From positions 558,001 to 622,000 of the forward strand of contig NZ_CP045700.1 in the NCBI RefSeq assembly GCF_009601765.2: a stretch of DNA of 64,000 nt. Direction: 5' to 3'. The first letter of the stretch is position 1, and each line of letters begins with the position of its first letter. A program made the translations under genes and the position numbers. The notes under the pieces are model-generated. The model saw only the letters and a list, made by a program, of their open reading frames with translations. It did no database searches and was not told the DNA's origin. Shown piece by piece: positions 36,989 through 46,444 of this stretch. This stretch comes from Vibrio algicola. GTDB taxonomy: Bacteria; Pseudomonadota; Gammaproteobacteria; Enterobacterales; Vibrionaceae.

Positions 36989-39028
36989 ATGACGTTATAC
37001 CAACGACTCGTGACAGGGATGTTAGGCATCTTTTTAATTCTTATTTCTTCTGTCTTTATCACTCAATACAACACCGCTCGGCACTACCTTATAGAGCAAC
37101 AAACTATTGGTGTTAATAATTTATTAACTGCGATGGTAATGGCGACTCTACCGCATCTTAGCACTCAAGATATTGATGGGACGAAAGCCGTCATCGATTC
37201 AATTTATAGACGCGGATTTCATGGTACTACCACACTAAACTTTTTGACTAAAAAGCGACTATCTCAGGCTATATCGACTCAAAATCAAGACTCTCAAAAT
37301 AACGGTCTTAAAAACACGCCATTAACTTGGCATGACCCACATCCACCACTTTCACCTCCTCAATGGTTTCGTTCTTTGGTTAAAATTAACCCCGTCACCG
37401 CACAATCTGATGTGGTATGGAACAATACAGCTATCGCTAGCATAGAAATCACTGGCAGTTCTCATAACGCCTACTCAAAACTGTGGAAAGCCACCACTCA
37501 CCTCTTTATCAACATGCTTATCGTGTTTATTATTGGGGTATTGTTACTTGCGGTGTTCCTACGTCAGTTACTCTCTCCTCTTATAAAGTTGCAACAAAAA
37601 TCGAATGCTATCGCGCAGCAGCAATTTGGTGAGGCTATTGCTTTACCTGCCGCAAAAGATCTTCGTACCCTTGTCACTAGTTTCAATTTTATGAGTCAAA
37701 AAATCAAAAGTCATCTTGAACAAAAAGCGCACGAAAATGAACAGTTGCGAAAAATTGCTTATCAAGACCCAATCACACAATTAGGCAATCTAGATTATTT
37801 AAAAGCCAAATTTACTGGTTCTACTCATAGCCGCTCCACTCTAGGTGGGCTGGTTTTATTACGATCTAACCTGATTTCACAACACCTCGAAGAAAATAAT
37901 ATCGATTCGGCTATTACTGATGGTTTCGATCTCGAGAATATCGCGAACGCTGAGTCTCTCTCTCGTCTTCTGGCCCAACGCTTATCCAGCCTTTTGGATG
38001 ATAACTCTACCATTGCTAGTATCAGCCACTATGAATTTGTCATCATAACAACGCACTGTTGTGCTCAACGTTTAAATGATCTAGCAGAAAAAATGATGCA
38101 TTTAGCGAACAACTTACAATCTGACCCTTTTAGAATTAGCACCCAACATACGATGCTCGGCCTAGTAATAAACTCAAAAAATGATGATATTAGTAATATG
38201 TTACATAAGGCAAAGATAGCGATTCAAGAAGCCAGTTTAGTTTCAGGAAAATCGATTGCTTTGTTTGATCAAGACAGTAATCCAGATCTGAAGATCCGCA
38301 CCAAGCAAGAATGGAAGCAATTAGTCAAAAACGCTGTCAATCAACGACAGATCAAACTGCACACTCAATATGTGATAAACCGCCAACATCAACCAATACA
38401 TCAAGAAATATTTGCCTATATCGAGCAAGGTGATGAACGATTTTCAGCCGCGCAATTTATTGATTCAATTGAGTATGAAACAGAGGGTTTATTGCTCGAC
38501 ATGCATGTACTAGAATTGGTATTTGTGCGCCTTAGTTCAGCGGTTAATATTGAAGCTGTCACGGTCAATATCAGCATTTATAGCATCAATAGTGATAATT
38601 TCTTACGTTGGCTTACAAGCAAACTTCAAAGCCATCCACACCTATCTGAGCAGCTTATTTTCGAGCTCCCGGAAAATGCATTCATCGATTATCCCGCCAG
38701 CGCTCAACAGCTATGTGACGTACTTGCACAATATCAATATCAATATGGTATTGATAAGTTTGGCCGTAATTTTAGTGCGATTCGGTATTTAAACCAATTT
38801 AGCCCGAGTTACGTCAAACTCGATTTTGCTTACACCATCAATATCGATCAGCAGCAACAAACCGATGTCCTTAACGCTATTTTACGCATTGCAGACCGCC
38901 TGATGATTAAAGTGATTGCCACGCAGATCGAAACCAGTCAGCAGCTTGAACAATTGGCAGAATTCTCCCTCTATGGCTACCAAGGTTTTGTTACCGCTCA
39001 ACTATTACAAGTCGAGCATCAGAATTGA
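36989..39028 (+). CDS. LapD-type c-di-GMP receptor, third of three
   Basis: This 679-residue paralog has the same plan: TM near 8-25, periplasmic domain with PQWF (Trp 126, after a Pro/His-rich insertion of about 20 residues), second TM near 165-190, HAMP, degenerate GGDEF (SHYEF) with another insertion, and degenerate EAL (QEIF). ELPE, GIDKFG, VKLD and YQGF remain. It is the most divergent of the three. It follows the second paralog after 109 bases and ends the operon before a terminator. The retained Trp-Phe suggests it can still bind LapG; a different partner is possible. Confidence 0.88.
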   Translation: MTLYQRLVTGMLGIFLILISSVFITQYNTARHYLIEQQTIGVNNLLTAMVMATLPHLSTQDIDGTKAVIDSIYRRGFHGTTTLNFLTKKRLSQAISTQNQDSQNNGLKNTPLTWHDPHPPLSPPQWFRSLVKINPVTAQSDVVWNNTAIASIEITGSSHNAYSKLWKATTHLFINMLIVFIIGVLLLAVFLRQLLSPLIKLQQKSNAIAQQQFGEAIALPAAKDLRTLVTSFNFMSQKIKSHLEQKAHENEQLRKIAYQDPITQLGNLDYLKAKFTGSTHSRSTLGGLVLLRSNLISQHLEENNIDSAITDGFDLENIANAESLSRLLAQRLSSLLDDNSTIASISHYEFVIITTHCCAQRLNDLAEKMMHLANNLQSDPFRISTQHTMLGLVINSKNDDISNMLHKAKIAIQEASLVSGKSIALFDQDSNPDLKIRTKQEWKQLVKNAVNQRQIKLHTQYVINRQHQPIHQEIFAYIEQGDERFSAAQFIDSIEYETEGLLLDMHVLELVFVRLSSAVNIEAVTVNISIYSINSDNFLRWLTSKLQSHPHLSEQLIFELPENAFIDYPASAQQLCDVLAQYQYQYGIDKFGRNFSAIRYLNQFSPSYVKLDFAYTINIDQQQQTDVLNAILRIADRLMIKVIATQIETSQQLEQLAEFSLYGYQGFVTAQLLQVEHQN

Positions 39029-39055
39029 TATTCACACCCTCGTTAAACACATATA

Positions 39056-39083
39056 AAAAAGCGCCAAATCAATGACGCTTTTT
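39056..39083. terminator. Terminator between lapD-like operon and ompA
   Basis: An 8-bp perfect hairpin (AAAAAGCG / CGCTTTTT, 12-base loop) has T's on both strands. It can serve the rightward secretion operon and the leftward ompA gene. Confidence 0.75.
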
Positions 39084-39146
39084 ATCTTTAATATCAGAGC
39101 CTAAGCATTAAACTTGAACTTAAAACTTTATTACTCATTGGCCTGA

Positions 39147-40163
39147 TTATTGAAAGATTATTTCAACACGGCGGTTTTTCGCTCGGCCTTCTTCAGTGCT
39201 ATTATCAGCAACTGGCGATTTAGCTCGCATACCTTCGGTCATAATACGATCAGAAGCAATGCCATGTGACTCCAGATACTCGGCGGTATTTTTTGCTCGC
39301 TGTTTTGACAGTACTTTCTGCTCAGCAATGGAATTTGCAGAGTTTGAAGTATAACCGGTTATCGTAACGGTTTGTTCTGGATGAGCATTGAGTTGATCGA
39401 CTACCGTTTGCAAAGTAACGTAACTGTCTAGTGAAATTTCATCGGATTTTTCTGCAAAATTAACCGTCACTAAAGTCATTGACGTATTATTTTTTTCAAC
39501 TTGTACTGGCGCGGCAACGTCTTTGTAGTCTCCAACTTGATCTTGTTCAATCTGTTCCATAGAAATAGGAGCTGCAAGAACAGGCTCTTTATAAGCATCT
39601 TGTCCGAACATATAAATAATACCAAATGTTACGTAATTGACATCACCTCTGCTTTTATAATGGTCATACTCACCTATATTATCGAACCATTGATATTCGG
39701 CGCGCAGTCGGACACTCTGGCTAATATGATATTCAATACCGGTACCTAACATTAATGAGACATTATCAGCATCTGGGAGTTTTACATCGTTATAAGAACC
39801 ACCAATTTTACCAAATAAGTTCCAATTGTCAGACAGGTACCAATCCCCCTTAAAAGAGAGTTCAACGTTTTGGCTTTTGACTTTATCGTACTTAGAACTA
39901 CCTGTATGTTTATCATTACCAAAATAGTTATAGCCCCCTTCAATCGCAAGCCAATTACTAATTTGATAACCGACTAAGCCACTGCCCCCCCAGGCATCAT
40001 TATCGCAAGATTCACCTGATTGACAGTTTGAGTCAAAGTTGGTCCAACCCGTTTTGGCGCCAAGATAAAGAGTATTATTTTCGACAGTATTATCAGCATA
40101 AGCAGAACTTGCAGCAAAAGTAAGTGCAGCAAAAATAGAGCAAGATAGAAGACTTATTTTCAT
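39147..40163 (-). CDS. ompA: OmpA-type outer-membrane porin
   Basis: From ATG 40163 the protein has 338 residues; an upstream in-frame codon at 40175 is less likely because the signal peptide begins MKISLLS and is cut near ASSAYA. An eight-stranded OmpA beta-barrel (LYLGAKTGW, WLAIEGGYNYFG, LRAEYQWFDN, VTFGIIYMFG) is followed by a linker and a C-terminal OmpA peptidoglycan-binding domain (VTITGYTSNS, LSKQRA, NRRVEI). A pair of cysteines sits in the first loop (CQSGESC). It tethers the outer membrane to the cell wall. It is convergent with the adhesin secretion operon and probably independent. Confidence 0.92.
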   Translation of the reverse strand: MKISLLSCSIFAALTFAASSAYADNTVENNTLYLGAKTGWTNFDSNCQSGESCDNDAWGGSGLVGYQISNWLAIEGGYNYFGNDKHTGSSKYDKVKSQNVELSFKGDWYLSDNWNLFGKIGGSYNDVKLPDADNVSLMLGTGIEYHISQSVRLRAEYQWFDNIGEYDHYKSRGDVNYVTFGIIYMFGQDAYKEPVLAAPISMEQIEQDQVGDYKDVAAPVQVEKNNTSMTLVTVNFAEKSDEISLDSYVTLQTVVDQLNAHPEQTVTITGYTSNSANSIAEQKVLSKQRAKNTAEYLESHGIASDRIMTEGMRAKSPVADNSTEEGRAKNRRVEIIFQ

Positions 40164-40341
40164 ATTAGTTACCATATTATATGTGAATGGCTTATTAAAA
40201 TAATGAGTATTAGTGAAGGTTAAATAGTTGCGCCCTAGAAATCAACTAATACACAACTTATCCTAATAAAATTAGAGCTATACCCATCACATAAGATGCT
40301 ATCTTCAGGTATAGTCGGCTAATCCTATTTATATGACTATA

Positions 40342-40953
40342 TTATAATGATTCTTCATTATTCTCGCCTAACCATATCGTCAATACACCCCACCATAATG
40401 CAAGTACCACCGCGCCTAAAAATAAGCCGATAATACCCGCATACATCATACCTCCCAAAGAACCAATGATAATCACAGGCATTGGAACCGAGATCCCTCT
40501 CCCCATTAGAAGTGGTTTTAAGATATTATCCGACAAACCTGCAACGATCCCCCAGATGGTAAAAATCAAAAACGAAGTCGTGTCTGCAGTAAAGTACATG
40601 TACCCGATTAAAGGGGCTATAGCTAAAATAGCCGGCAGTTGAGCAATACATAACACCAGAATGATAATGGTAAATAAGCCTGCCGCAGGAATGTGGAAAG
40701 TAAACATGGCTGCACTAATAATAGCGGTTTGAATAAACGCAACCCCTATCACTCCAACCAATACACTACGGATGATTTTTGCCGTCATTTCAGCCCATTC
40801 TGAGCCATGCTCACCGGCACTACGTTCAAAAATAGTAACAACAATTTTGGCGATAGGCTGGCTCGCCACCATAAACACACCAGCAATAATTAATGAAATG
40901 ACAAACATTAGGACACAAAAAAACCGAACATCATCATAACGTTCGGTTTTCAT
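40342..40953 (-). pseudogene. 5'-truncated AI-2E/YdiK-family transporter
   Basis: This 203-codon frame matches only the C-terminal half of AI-2E-family (PF01594) membrane proteins, which are usually about 350-370 residues. About five hydrophobic segments remain (from MFVISLIIAG to LFLGAVVLALWWG), with the family's PLLMGRG and GGMMYAGIIGLF regions. Its first ~11 codons are the terminator hairpin of torA (40917-40948), so the original N-terminal half has been lost and the gene joined to the torA terminator. ATG 40908 could still start a short product. It is probably non-functional; a functional half-transporter cannot be excluded. Confidence 0.75.
40917..40948 (-). terminator. torA terminator
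   Basis: On the minus strand an 8-bp perfect stem (AACCGAAC / GTTCGGTT, 11-base loop) is followed by seven T's. It lies about 30 bases past the torA stop and overlaps the first codons of the truncated AI-2E frame. Confidence 0.85.
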
Positions 40954-40979
40954 TTTTCTATAAACTACTTTAGAGCAAA

Positions 40980-43454
40980 TTACGCACCTTTTGGTGGCTC
41001 AAATGCTTCCATCGGCAGAGCTTCACCTATCCATTTCTCAATTTTCACTAATGCAGAGTTGGCGGCACAACCATTACTTAAACGTGACGCTGGAATATCG
41101 AGAGTTAACACATTCGATCCACCATTACGGTCAATGCCCGTTTTCGGGTCAAAGTCAGGCCAAGCACCTTCATGGATACAAACACTGCCTTGTTTGATGC
41201 CATCTGTTACTTTTGCACCAACTAAGACTTGACCACGTTGGTTAAATGCACGGACTAAGTCACCATCTTTAATACCACGAGATTTTGCATCTTGGGGATG
41301 AATGACAATAGGTTCGCGATTAGCCACAGCATCTTGTTTGCGAATATCGGCATAGTTAAATTGACTGTGCAAACGTACTGCTGAGTGCGCAGTCATTAAT
41401 TGCAACTCACCATCTTTAGCATTACCCGTATATTCAGTCGGTTCTAACCAAGTTGGGTGTGCTGGACAATCTGGTAAATTATAACTGGCTAAGGTTTTTG
41501 AATAGATCTCAATTTTACCACTTGGCGTACCGAGTGGGTTCATGATTGGATCTTTTCTGTACTCGGCAAAACGAACAAACTTGGCGTTTTCTTCATTCCA
41601 GTTCATTTCAAACTCTTTATTCTGTTTCCAGAAATAAGTAAAGTTTGGCATTGGAACACGAGCGTTACGTCCACCTTTTTGCGCAATCTTATAGAAGTGG
41701 TTTAACCATTCCATTTCATCGCGCCCCTCACGATAAGCTGAACTGCCGCCTTTAAATAGCATTTCAGACAATTCGGAGAATACATCAAAATCACTCTTCG
41801 CTTCACCTTGCGCAGCAACAACTTGCTTCATTGGTGCGATATATTGGCTGCTGTAATCACCAACCATGGTTAAGTCATTTCGCTCAAAGCTAGTGGTAAT
41901 TGGGAAAACGATGTCGGCATGTTTTGCCGCTGCGGTCCAATATATTTCAGACACCACTGATAATTCAAGACTTTGCCACGCACGCGCTAAGCGGTTGGTA
42001 TCTTGATGCTGAGTAAAGTTACCGCCACCACACCACCAAATCATCTTAGTGTCAGGGAACGTTAACGTATGGCCATTATGTTGATACTGCTTACCTGGAT
42101 TTTCCAAGGCTTCCGTAATACGCGCAACTGGGAAAGCATTAACCACCCCTTCGCCATTATTAAGCCAAGAACTGGTATCCCCACCTTCCGATGCTCCAGT
42201 ATTAATGCTTGATGAAATTGACGGTAAAATACCAGCATCACGCGCAGGATTACCACCATTTGAATAGTGGTAAGAGAAACCAAAGCCACCACCAGGCAGA
42301 CCAATCTGACCCAGCATTGCCGCTAGAGTGGTGATCATCCAGTGACGTTGCTCACCAAATTGTTGGCGCTGCATACCCCAACCGGCCATTAACATGGTGC
42401 GATTTTTAGAGAAGATCTCTGCTAGTAATTCAATTTGCTTGGCTGAGACACCGGTGATTTTTTCAGCCCAAGCTGAATCTTTTACCACGCCATCAGTTTT
42501 ACCTAACAAATAATCATTAAATTTATCAAAACCATGTGTGTATTTCTCAATAAACTTAGTGTCGTGTTTATTGTTTTTCACTAAGGTATGCCCGATACCC
42601 ATTGCCAATGCCACATCGGTCATTGGGTTTGGTGCGATCCATTGAACATTTTCACCGAAGAAATCAATGGTTTCAGAACGCATTGGATCAATCGCAATAA
42701 CGGTTTTGCCCGATTTTTTCAGTTGATGGAAAAACTCAAGACCTTGGCCATCTGCCGCAGTCCAAGCAATCTCTAGGGTATTAATTGGGTTCATTCCCCA
42801 AAGTACTACTACTTCTGAGTGCTCCATGACCACAGGGTAAGTGGTTTGTTGCTCATACACTTCTATCGAGCCAACCACATACGGCATAATAACTTGCGCC
42901 GCACCGGTAGAGTAATCCCCTAGTGAGCCACTATAACCACCAGCCAGTCCCATATAACGCTGTAATAAGGTACGAGCATCGTGCAGAACACCACTCGAGT
43001 GCCAACCGTAAGAACCTGCAAAAATTGACTCTGCGCCATGCTGTTTACGAATACGCATGTGTTGTTCATGAGCCAATTTATAAGCTTGCTCCCATGTCAC
43101 TTGTACGTATTCATCTTTACCGCGCACACCTTGTGGGTTTTCCGGATTAGCTAAGTAACCTTTACGCACCATCGGGTGCTTGATGCGAGCTTTAGTATGA
43201 ACTTGAGAAGGCCCAGTACTTTGCAGATGATTGACCACGGTTTGTGGTAAAGCGTTTGTGGTTGATACTAGTTTGCCATCTTTAACTTCTGCCAGTAATA
43301 CACCCATACGGCCAGCGGTCATGATTTTGCCATCGGTACGACCAATTTTAGGCTCTGCTGCCATTGACGGTAGCGGCACGATCGATGCGATAGCCATAGC
43401 ACCAGCGGTTGCGCCAGAGCCTTTTAAGAATTTACGACGTGAAATATTAGACAT
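40980..43454 (-). CDS. torA: Trimethylamine-N-oxide reductase, molybdopterin
   Basis: TorA/TorZ-type periplasmic reductase reduces TMAO to trimethylamine in anaerobic respiration, taking electrons from the pentahaem cytochrome of the next gene upstream. From ATG 43454 it has 824 residues; an AAGGAG site lies 9 bases upstream, so the in-frame GTG at 43460 is not used. A twin-arginine signal (SRRKFLKG) is followed by the signal-peptidase region PSMAA. Molybdopterin oxidoreductase domains of the DMSO/TMAO reductase family follow, with GSYGWHSSG holding the serine expected to ligate molybdenum, and a C-terminal dinucleotide-binding domain ([12 protein letters not shown]). It forms an operon with torC (13-base gap). 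No torD chaperone gene is adjacent. Confidence 0.94.
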   Translation of the reverse strand: MSNISRRKFLKGSGATAGAMAIASIVPLPSMAAEPKIGRTDGKIMTAGRMGVLLAEVKDGKLVSTTNALPQTVVNHLQSTGPSQVHTKARIKHPMVRKGYLANPENPQGVRGKDEYVQVTWEQAYKLAHEQHMRIRKQHGAESIFAGSYGWHSSGVLHDARTLLQRYMGLAGGYSGSLGDYSTGAAQVIMPYVVGSIEVYEQQTTYPVVMEHSEVVVLWGMNPINTLEIAWTAADGQGLEFFHQLKKSGKTVIAIDPMRSETIDFFGENVQWIAPNPMTDVALAMGIGHTLVKNNKHDTKFIEKYTHGFDKFNDYLLGKTDGVVKDSAWAEKITGVSAKQIELLAEIFSKNRTMLMAGWGMQRQQFGEQRHWMITTLAAMLGQIGLPGGGFGFSYHYSNGGNPARDAGILPSISSSINTGASEGGDTSSWLNNGEGVVNAFPVARITEALENPGKQYQHNGHTLTFPDTKMIWWCGGGNFTQHQDTNRLARAWQSLELSVVSEIYWTAAAKHADIVFPITTSFERNDLTMVGDYSSQYIAPMKQVVAAQGEAKSDFDVFSELSEMLFKGGSSAYREGRDEMEWLNHFYKIAQKGGRNARVPMPNFTYFWKQNKEFEMNWNEENAKFVRFAEYRKDPIMNPLGTPSGKIEIYSKTLASYNLPDCPAHPTWLEPTEYTGNAKDGELQLMTAHSAVRLHSQFNYADIRKQDAVANREPIVIHPQDAKSRGIKDGDLVRAFNQRGQVLVGAKVTDGIKQGSVCIHEGAWPDFDPKTGIDRNGGSNVLTLDIPASRLSNGCAANSALVKIEKWIGEALPMEAFEPPKGA

Positions 43455-43467
43455 GTTCACTCACTCC

Positions 43468-44562
43468 TTATTGTTCTGATTTAACAACGTCTTTTGCGTT
43501 GTTTTGTAAAAACTTAGTTAGGATTTCTAGATTAAGATCTGAGATATCCGTACGGCTACCCATGGTCTTCACAACCGGTCCCCATGCATTCACAGTAAAG
43601 TGCTTTGGTGGGATCTTGGCATGACACGTTGAACAATAAGTGCTGTCTAACTTTTCACCATACTTCCAAATTTCTTTATTTGAATCTAAAACCGGAGCAT
43701 TGATCTCACCGGTTAAACTCGCGCTACGCCATTCATTACCGTACGCATCTTTCGAACTTGCGCCCAACTTAAGCATTTTTTGACCGGCTTCCGATACACT
43801 TGCCAAAATTGAACGTTGGCCATTGCCAAGATAAATCACCGATTCTGCGCCTTTCATTTGGTAACCAGAAACCGTCACTGTGCGCTTATCACCATCCGTT
43901 TTTTCAACTTTAAGTTCAACGGTAGGGTTGATCGTTGCCAGTTCGCCCATCTTAATAAAATCAAGTGGGTATACTTGCGCCGCATCTTTCGGCGTTGATT
44001 TGGCTAAATCGTATAAATGATCAAAAGCCGAAGTATCAAGTTTAACTTGTGGCGTCATGTGAGCCACACCTTTGTGACAATCGATACAAGTTTGACCCTC
44101 TTTTTGCGCTGAAATATGCATTTCACGTGCGCCTTTCGGTTGGTCATACAATTCCATTGCATTGAAGCTATGACAAGAACGACACGTAGCAGAGTCGTTC
44201 GCTTTTAGCTGACTCCATACCGTCTGAGCCATTTCTAAACGGTGCGCTTCATATTTTTCGTCGGTATCAATCTTACCGGTTACGAACTCATGATAGATAT
44301 CTTTCGAGGCACGGATTTTAGTGATCAAGTAATCCACTGGTTGGTGCGGAATATGACAATCGGCACATTCTGCGCGGATACCTTTGCTATTACTAAAGTG
44401 AACTGAACCTTGGTACTCATGAAGGGGTTTTTGCATAGTGTGGCACGACACACAAAATTCAGTGGTTGATGTCGCATGTAACACTGCTTGAGTACCACCT
44501 AACGTGGCCCAGCCAATCGCGACACCGATCAAAACGATGAGTGCAATATATCTTTTTTTCAT
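43468..44562 (-). CDS. torC: Pentahaem c-type cytochrome TorC/TorY
   Basis: This membrane-anchored cytochrome passes electrons from menaquinol to TMAO reductase. The start is ATG 44562 (364 residues), with an AAGGA site 8 bases upstream; the longer frame to 44589 lacks one. An N-terminal signal anchor (YIALIVLIGVAIGWATLGG) is followed by a NapC/NirT-type domain with four CxxCH haem sites (CVSCH, CADCH, CRSCH, CIDCH) and a C-terminal domain with the fifth (CSTCH), the TorC arrangement. It is the first gene of the torC-torA operon. Its upstream region is cut at 148 bases by the insertion element at 44710. Confidence 0.94.
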   Translation of the reverse strand: MKKRYIALIVLIGVAIGWATLGGTQAVLHATSTTEFCVSCHTMQKPLHEYQGSVHFSNSKGIRAECADCHIPHQPVDYLITKIRASKDIYHEFVTGKIDTDEKYEAHRLEMAQTVWSQLKANDSATCRSCHSFNAMELYDQPKGAREMHISAQKEGQTCIDCHKGVAHMTPQVKLDTSAFDHLYDLAKSTPKDAAQVYPLDFIKMGELATINPTVELKVEKTDGDKRTVTVSGYQMKGAESVIYLGNGQRSILASVSEAGQKMLKLGASSKDAYGNEWRSASLTGEINAPVLDSNKEIWKYGEKLDSTYCSTCHAKIPPKHFTVNAWGPVVKTMGSRTDISDLNLEILTKFLQNNAKDVVKSEQ

Positions 44563-44709
44563 TATTATTTTCCTTATAGCGGCAAACAAGATAATTTCGA
44601 TGCAAAACTACCACCTAAGGATAGGATCTAAAAGTAGAAATATACAAATAAGAGAGTTTAATACTAATTAGTTAAACTGATGAGAATAACAATACTTCTT
44701 ACTATTAAT

Positions 44710-45503
44710 GGCTTTGTTGCGTAATTCGATGGAACTAAATGTGAAACTGACGATCAGATCGTTTACTCCCCACTAAACCATCGATATTCATGCCAAAACC
44801 TCGTTATAAGACCAAAAACTGGAAGTTAAGAGGTTGAAGTCTCATTCAAAACGAAAGCTCGTGGCACGATACAACACTTAGCTATTGATTCTACTGGCCT
44901 CAAGGTTTACGGCGAGGGTGAATGGAAAGTCAGGAAACATGGAACTGATGGGAAGCGCCGGATCTGGCGTAAGTTACATATAGGTGTTGATGTCGTTACT
45001 CATGAAATTATTGCGGCAGGACTCACTTTCTCGAATGTCAGTGACGGAGACGTTCTACCTAATTTACTAAAGCAAACACGTCGAAAGATCTTAAAAGTAT
45101 CAGGCGATGGTGCTTACGATACTCGACAATACTATGAAGCCATTCGTATCAAAAAAGCCACCCCACTTGTGCCCCCAAGACTTGGTGCAGTCTTTTGGGA
45201 AAAGGGACATCCACGAAATTTATCCGTCGGGTTTCAACAGTTTTATGGTTCTAATAAGCAGTGGAAAACACGGTTTGGGTATCATAAAAGGTCAATTTCA
45301 GAAACGGCAATGCATCGAGTGAAAAAGCTATTGGGCGGAACACTCAGCTTAAGAAATTATAATGCCCAAGTTGGGGAAGCTTACGCAATGATCAAAGCTT
45401 TAAATAAACTAACAGGGCTAGGTATGCCTAAAACTTACCGAATTGATTGAAATAATACCATTCTAGTGTTGTCACCTCTAAATTTGAATTACGCAACAAA
45501 GCC
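44710..45503 (+). mobile_element. Internally deleted IS903-type (IS5 family) element
   Basis: Perfect 18-bp terminal inverted repeats (GGCTTTGTTGCGTAATTC) lie at 44710-44727 and 45486-45503, with a transposase remnant inside. At 794 bases it is about 250 shorter than typical IS903-group elements. The flanking 9-mers (ACTATTAAT and ACTACATAT) are not identical, so no clear target duplication remains. It sits in the upstream region of torC. Confidence 0.9.
44790..45450 (+). pseudogene. IS903-type transposase with internal deletion
   Basis: The first codons (ATG 44790, MPKPRYKTKNWK) match the IS5/IS903-group transposase start but hit a stop after 15 codons. From 44833 a different frame resumes in the middle of the DDE domain (VEVSFKTKARG, then LAIDSTGLKVYGEGEW, SGDGAYDTR) and runs intact to the expected end at 45450 (LTGLGMPKTYRID). 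About 80 codons between are missing and the two parts are out of frame. DDE residues visible in the remaining part include Asp of AIDSTG and Asp of GDGAYD. It is not functional by itself but could be mobilised by a full-length relative. Confidence 0.88.
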
Positions 45504-45619
45504 ACTACATATGAGTAACATTTTGTTGAACTTAATTTTCATTTTTAACTAGTGTGTAAATTAGATGTTACGCGTATTGTTACACCACACCTTACATTTT
45601 GTTACATCTAGGAGATAGC

Positions 45620-45814
45620 ATGAAAGTACTTGTTGAATACACCCAAGCAGGACTGTATAAAGATCAAACTTGGGGTGCACCAATCAAACGCAAGAAAGGC
45701 CAATTACAAGCGGTGGAACCGGCCTTTGCCGCCACCTTAATTAAAACCCAAAAAGCATGCCTACGTACTGATATTGATGGCGAGATTATTATTAGCCACG
45801 GCAGTCATCATTAA
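45620..45814 (+). CDS. Conserved-looking small protein, 64 aa
   Basis: ATG 45620 has an AGGAG ribosome-binding site at the right distance. The protein of 64 residues is soluble, with a basic centre (PIKRKKGQL), one Cys and an His-rich end (SHGSHH). No signal peptide, membrane segment or family is recognised and I propose no function. Its upstream region is bordered by the insertion element. An inverted TGTAA/TTACA pair at about 45555-45585 might be a regulator site. Confidence 0.65.
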   Translation: MKVLVEYTQAGLYKDQTWGAPIKRKKGQLQAVEPAFAATLIKTQKACLRTDIDGEIIISHGSHH

Positions 45815-45825
45815 GCTTGACCTAT

Positions 45826-45863
45826 AAAAAAGCTCCTCAGTTATCAATCATCGCTGAGGAGCT
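45826..45863 (-). terminator. Terminator of YmgE/GlsB-type gene
   Basis: A 10-bp perfect stem (AGCTCCTCAG / CTGAGGAGCT) is followed on the minus strand by six T's, 17 bases past the stop of the gene at 45880. On the plus strand it may also help end the small gene at 45620-45814. Confidence 0.85.
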
Positions 45864-45879
45864 AAAATTTCTATAGGCT

Positions 45880-46119
45880 TCAAGACTTTACTACGCGGGA
45901 TATATACAACAATATAACAGCACCGACTGTCGCGGTCACTATCGAGCCGATCAAACTACCCGAAGATAAACCAAGCAAACTAAACGTCAACCCACCGATC
46001 ACCGAACCCACAATCCCGATGACAATATTACCAATCAAGCCAAATCCGGTGCCTTTCATTATTTGTCCAGCAAGCCACCCTGCTATCGCACCTATAAATA
46101 AAAACATAATCACTGACAT
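45880..46119 (-). CDS. GlsB/YeaQ/YmgE-family small membrane protein
   Basis: This 79-residue protein of the transglycosylase-associated family (PF04226) has three hydrophobic segments with Gly zippers (IGAIAGWLAGQIMKG, GNIVIGIVGSVIGG, GSIVTATVGAVILLYI). A strong AAGGAG site precedes the ATG and a terminator follows, so it is monocistronic. Family members are small stress-associated inner-membrane proteins; the biochemical role is not known despite the family name. Confidence 0.9.
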   Translation of the reverse strand: MSVIMFLFIGAIAGWLAGQIMKGTGFGLIGNIVIGIVGSVIGGLTFSLLGLSSGSLIGSIVTATVGAVILLYISRVVKS

Positions 46120-46182
46120 TTAACACTCCTTTCATATCATTATCCTATTGTCTTAAGCTTAGCTAACAAAACTGTAGAGTAA

Positions 46183-46287
46183 TATAAATATGCCAACAAA
46201 ATTTGTAGTGAATGGCTCATCGAACCCAACAAGAAGGAATCGGATCGGGTTTGGAATAAACTGTTAAAGGTTCAAAATAAGAAGTGA
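46183..46287 (+). pseudogene. Possible 3' remnant of an unknown plus-strand gene
   Basis: An open frame without a start codon runs from a stop at 46180 to TGA 46285-46287 and is immediately followed by a strong terminator. The encoded 34 residues (ending KKESDRVWNKLLKVQNKK) have gene-like composition. No family is recognised. It may be the tail of a gene removed by the rearrangements around the prophage and insertion element. Confidence 0.25.
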
Positions 46288-46292
46288 TATTG

Positions 46293-46322
46293 AAAGCCCC
46301 AAAATTGCTTTGGGGCTTTTTT
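46293..46322 (+). terminator. Strong rightward terminator near prophage edge
   Basis: An 11-bp stem (AAAGCCCCAAA / TTTGGGGCTTT) with a 5-base loop is followed by further T's on the plus strand. Downstream, 46330-46370 repeats the GGGGCT motif several times. Confidence 0.85.
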
Positions 46323-46444
46323 ATTTTAGCTGTGGGACTAAATTGGGGCTTTTTCTGGGGCTAAATAGGGCAAAACCCTCCACTTTACTGTTTTTATAAA
46401 CAGTGTTAAATATTTAGCTTTTTAACTCCATAAGTCACCAATTT

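Noticed and set aside
27803..39028. Active diguanylate cyclases or phosphodiesterases.
   Set aside because: All three proteins lack GGDEF and EAL residues needed for catalysis; the LapD plan explains them better.
40908..40953. MKTERYDD as a real N-terminus of the AI-2E-type protein.
   Set aside because: These codons form the torA terminator stem, so they are a fusion artefact.
44563..44709. TorR operator boxes upstream of torC.
   Set aside because: No convincing copies of the E. coli-type decameric box were found in the 148 bases left by the insertion element.
44701..45512. A 9-bp target duplication flanking the insertion element.
   Set aside because: The 9-mers on each side (ACTATTAAT, ACTACATAT) share only part of their bases.
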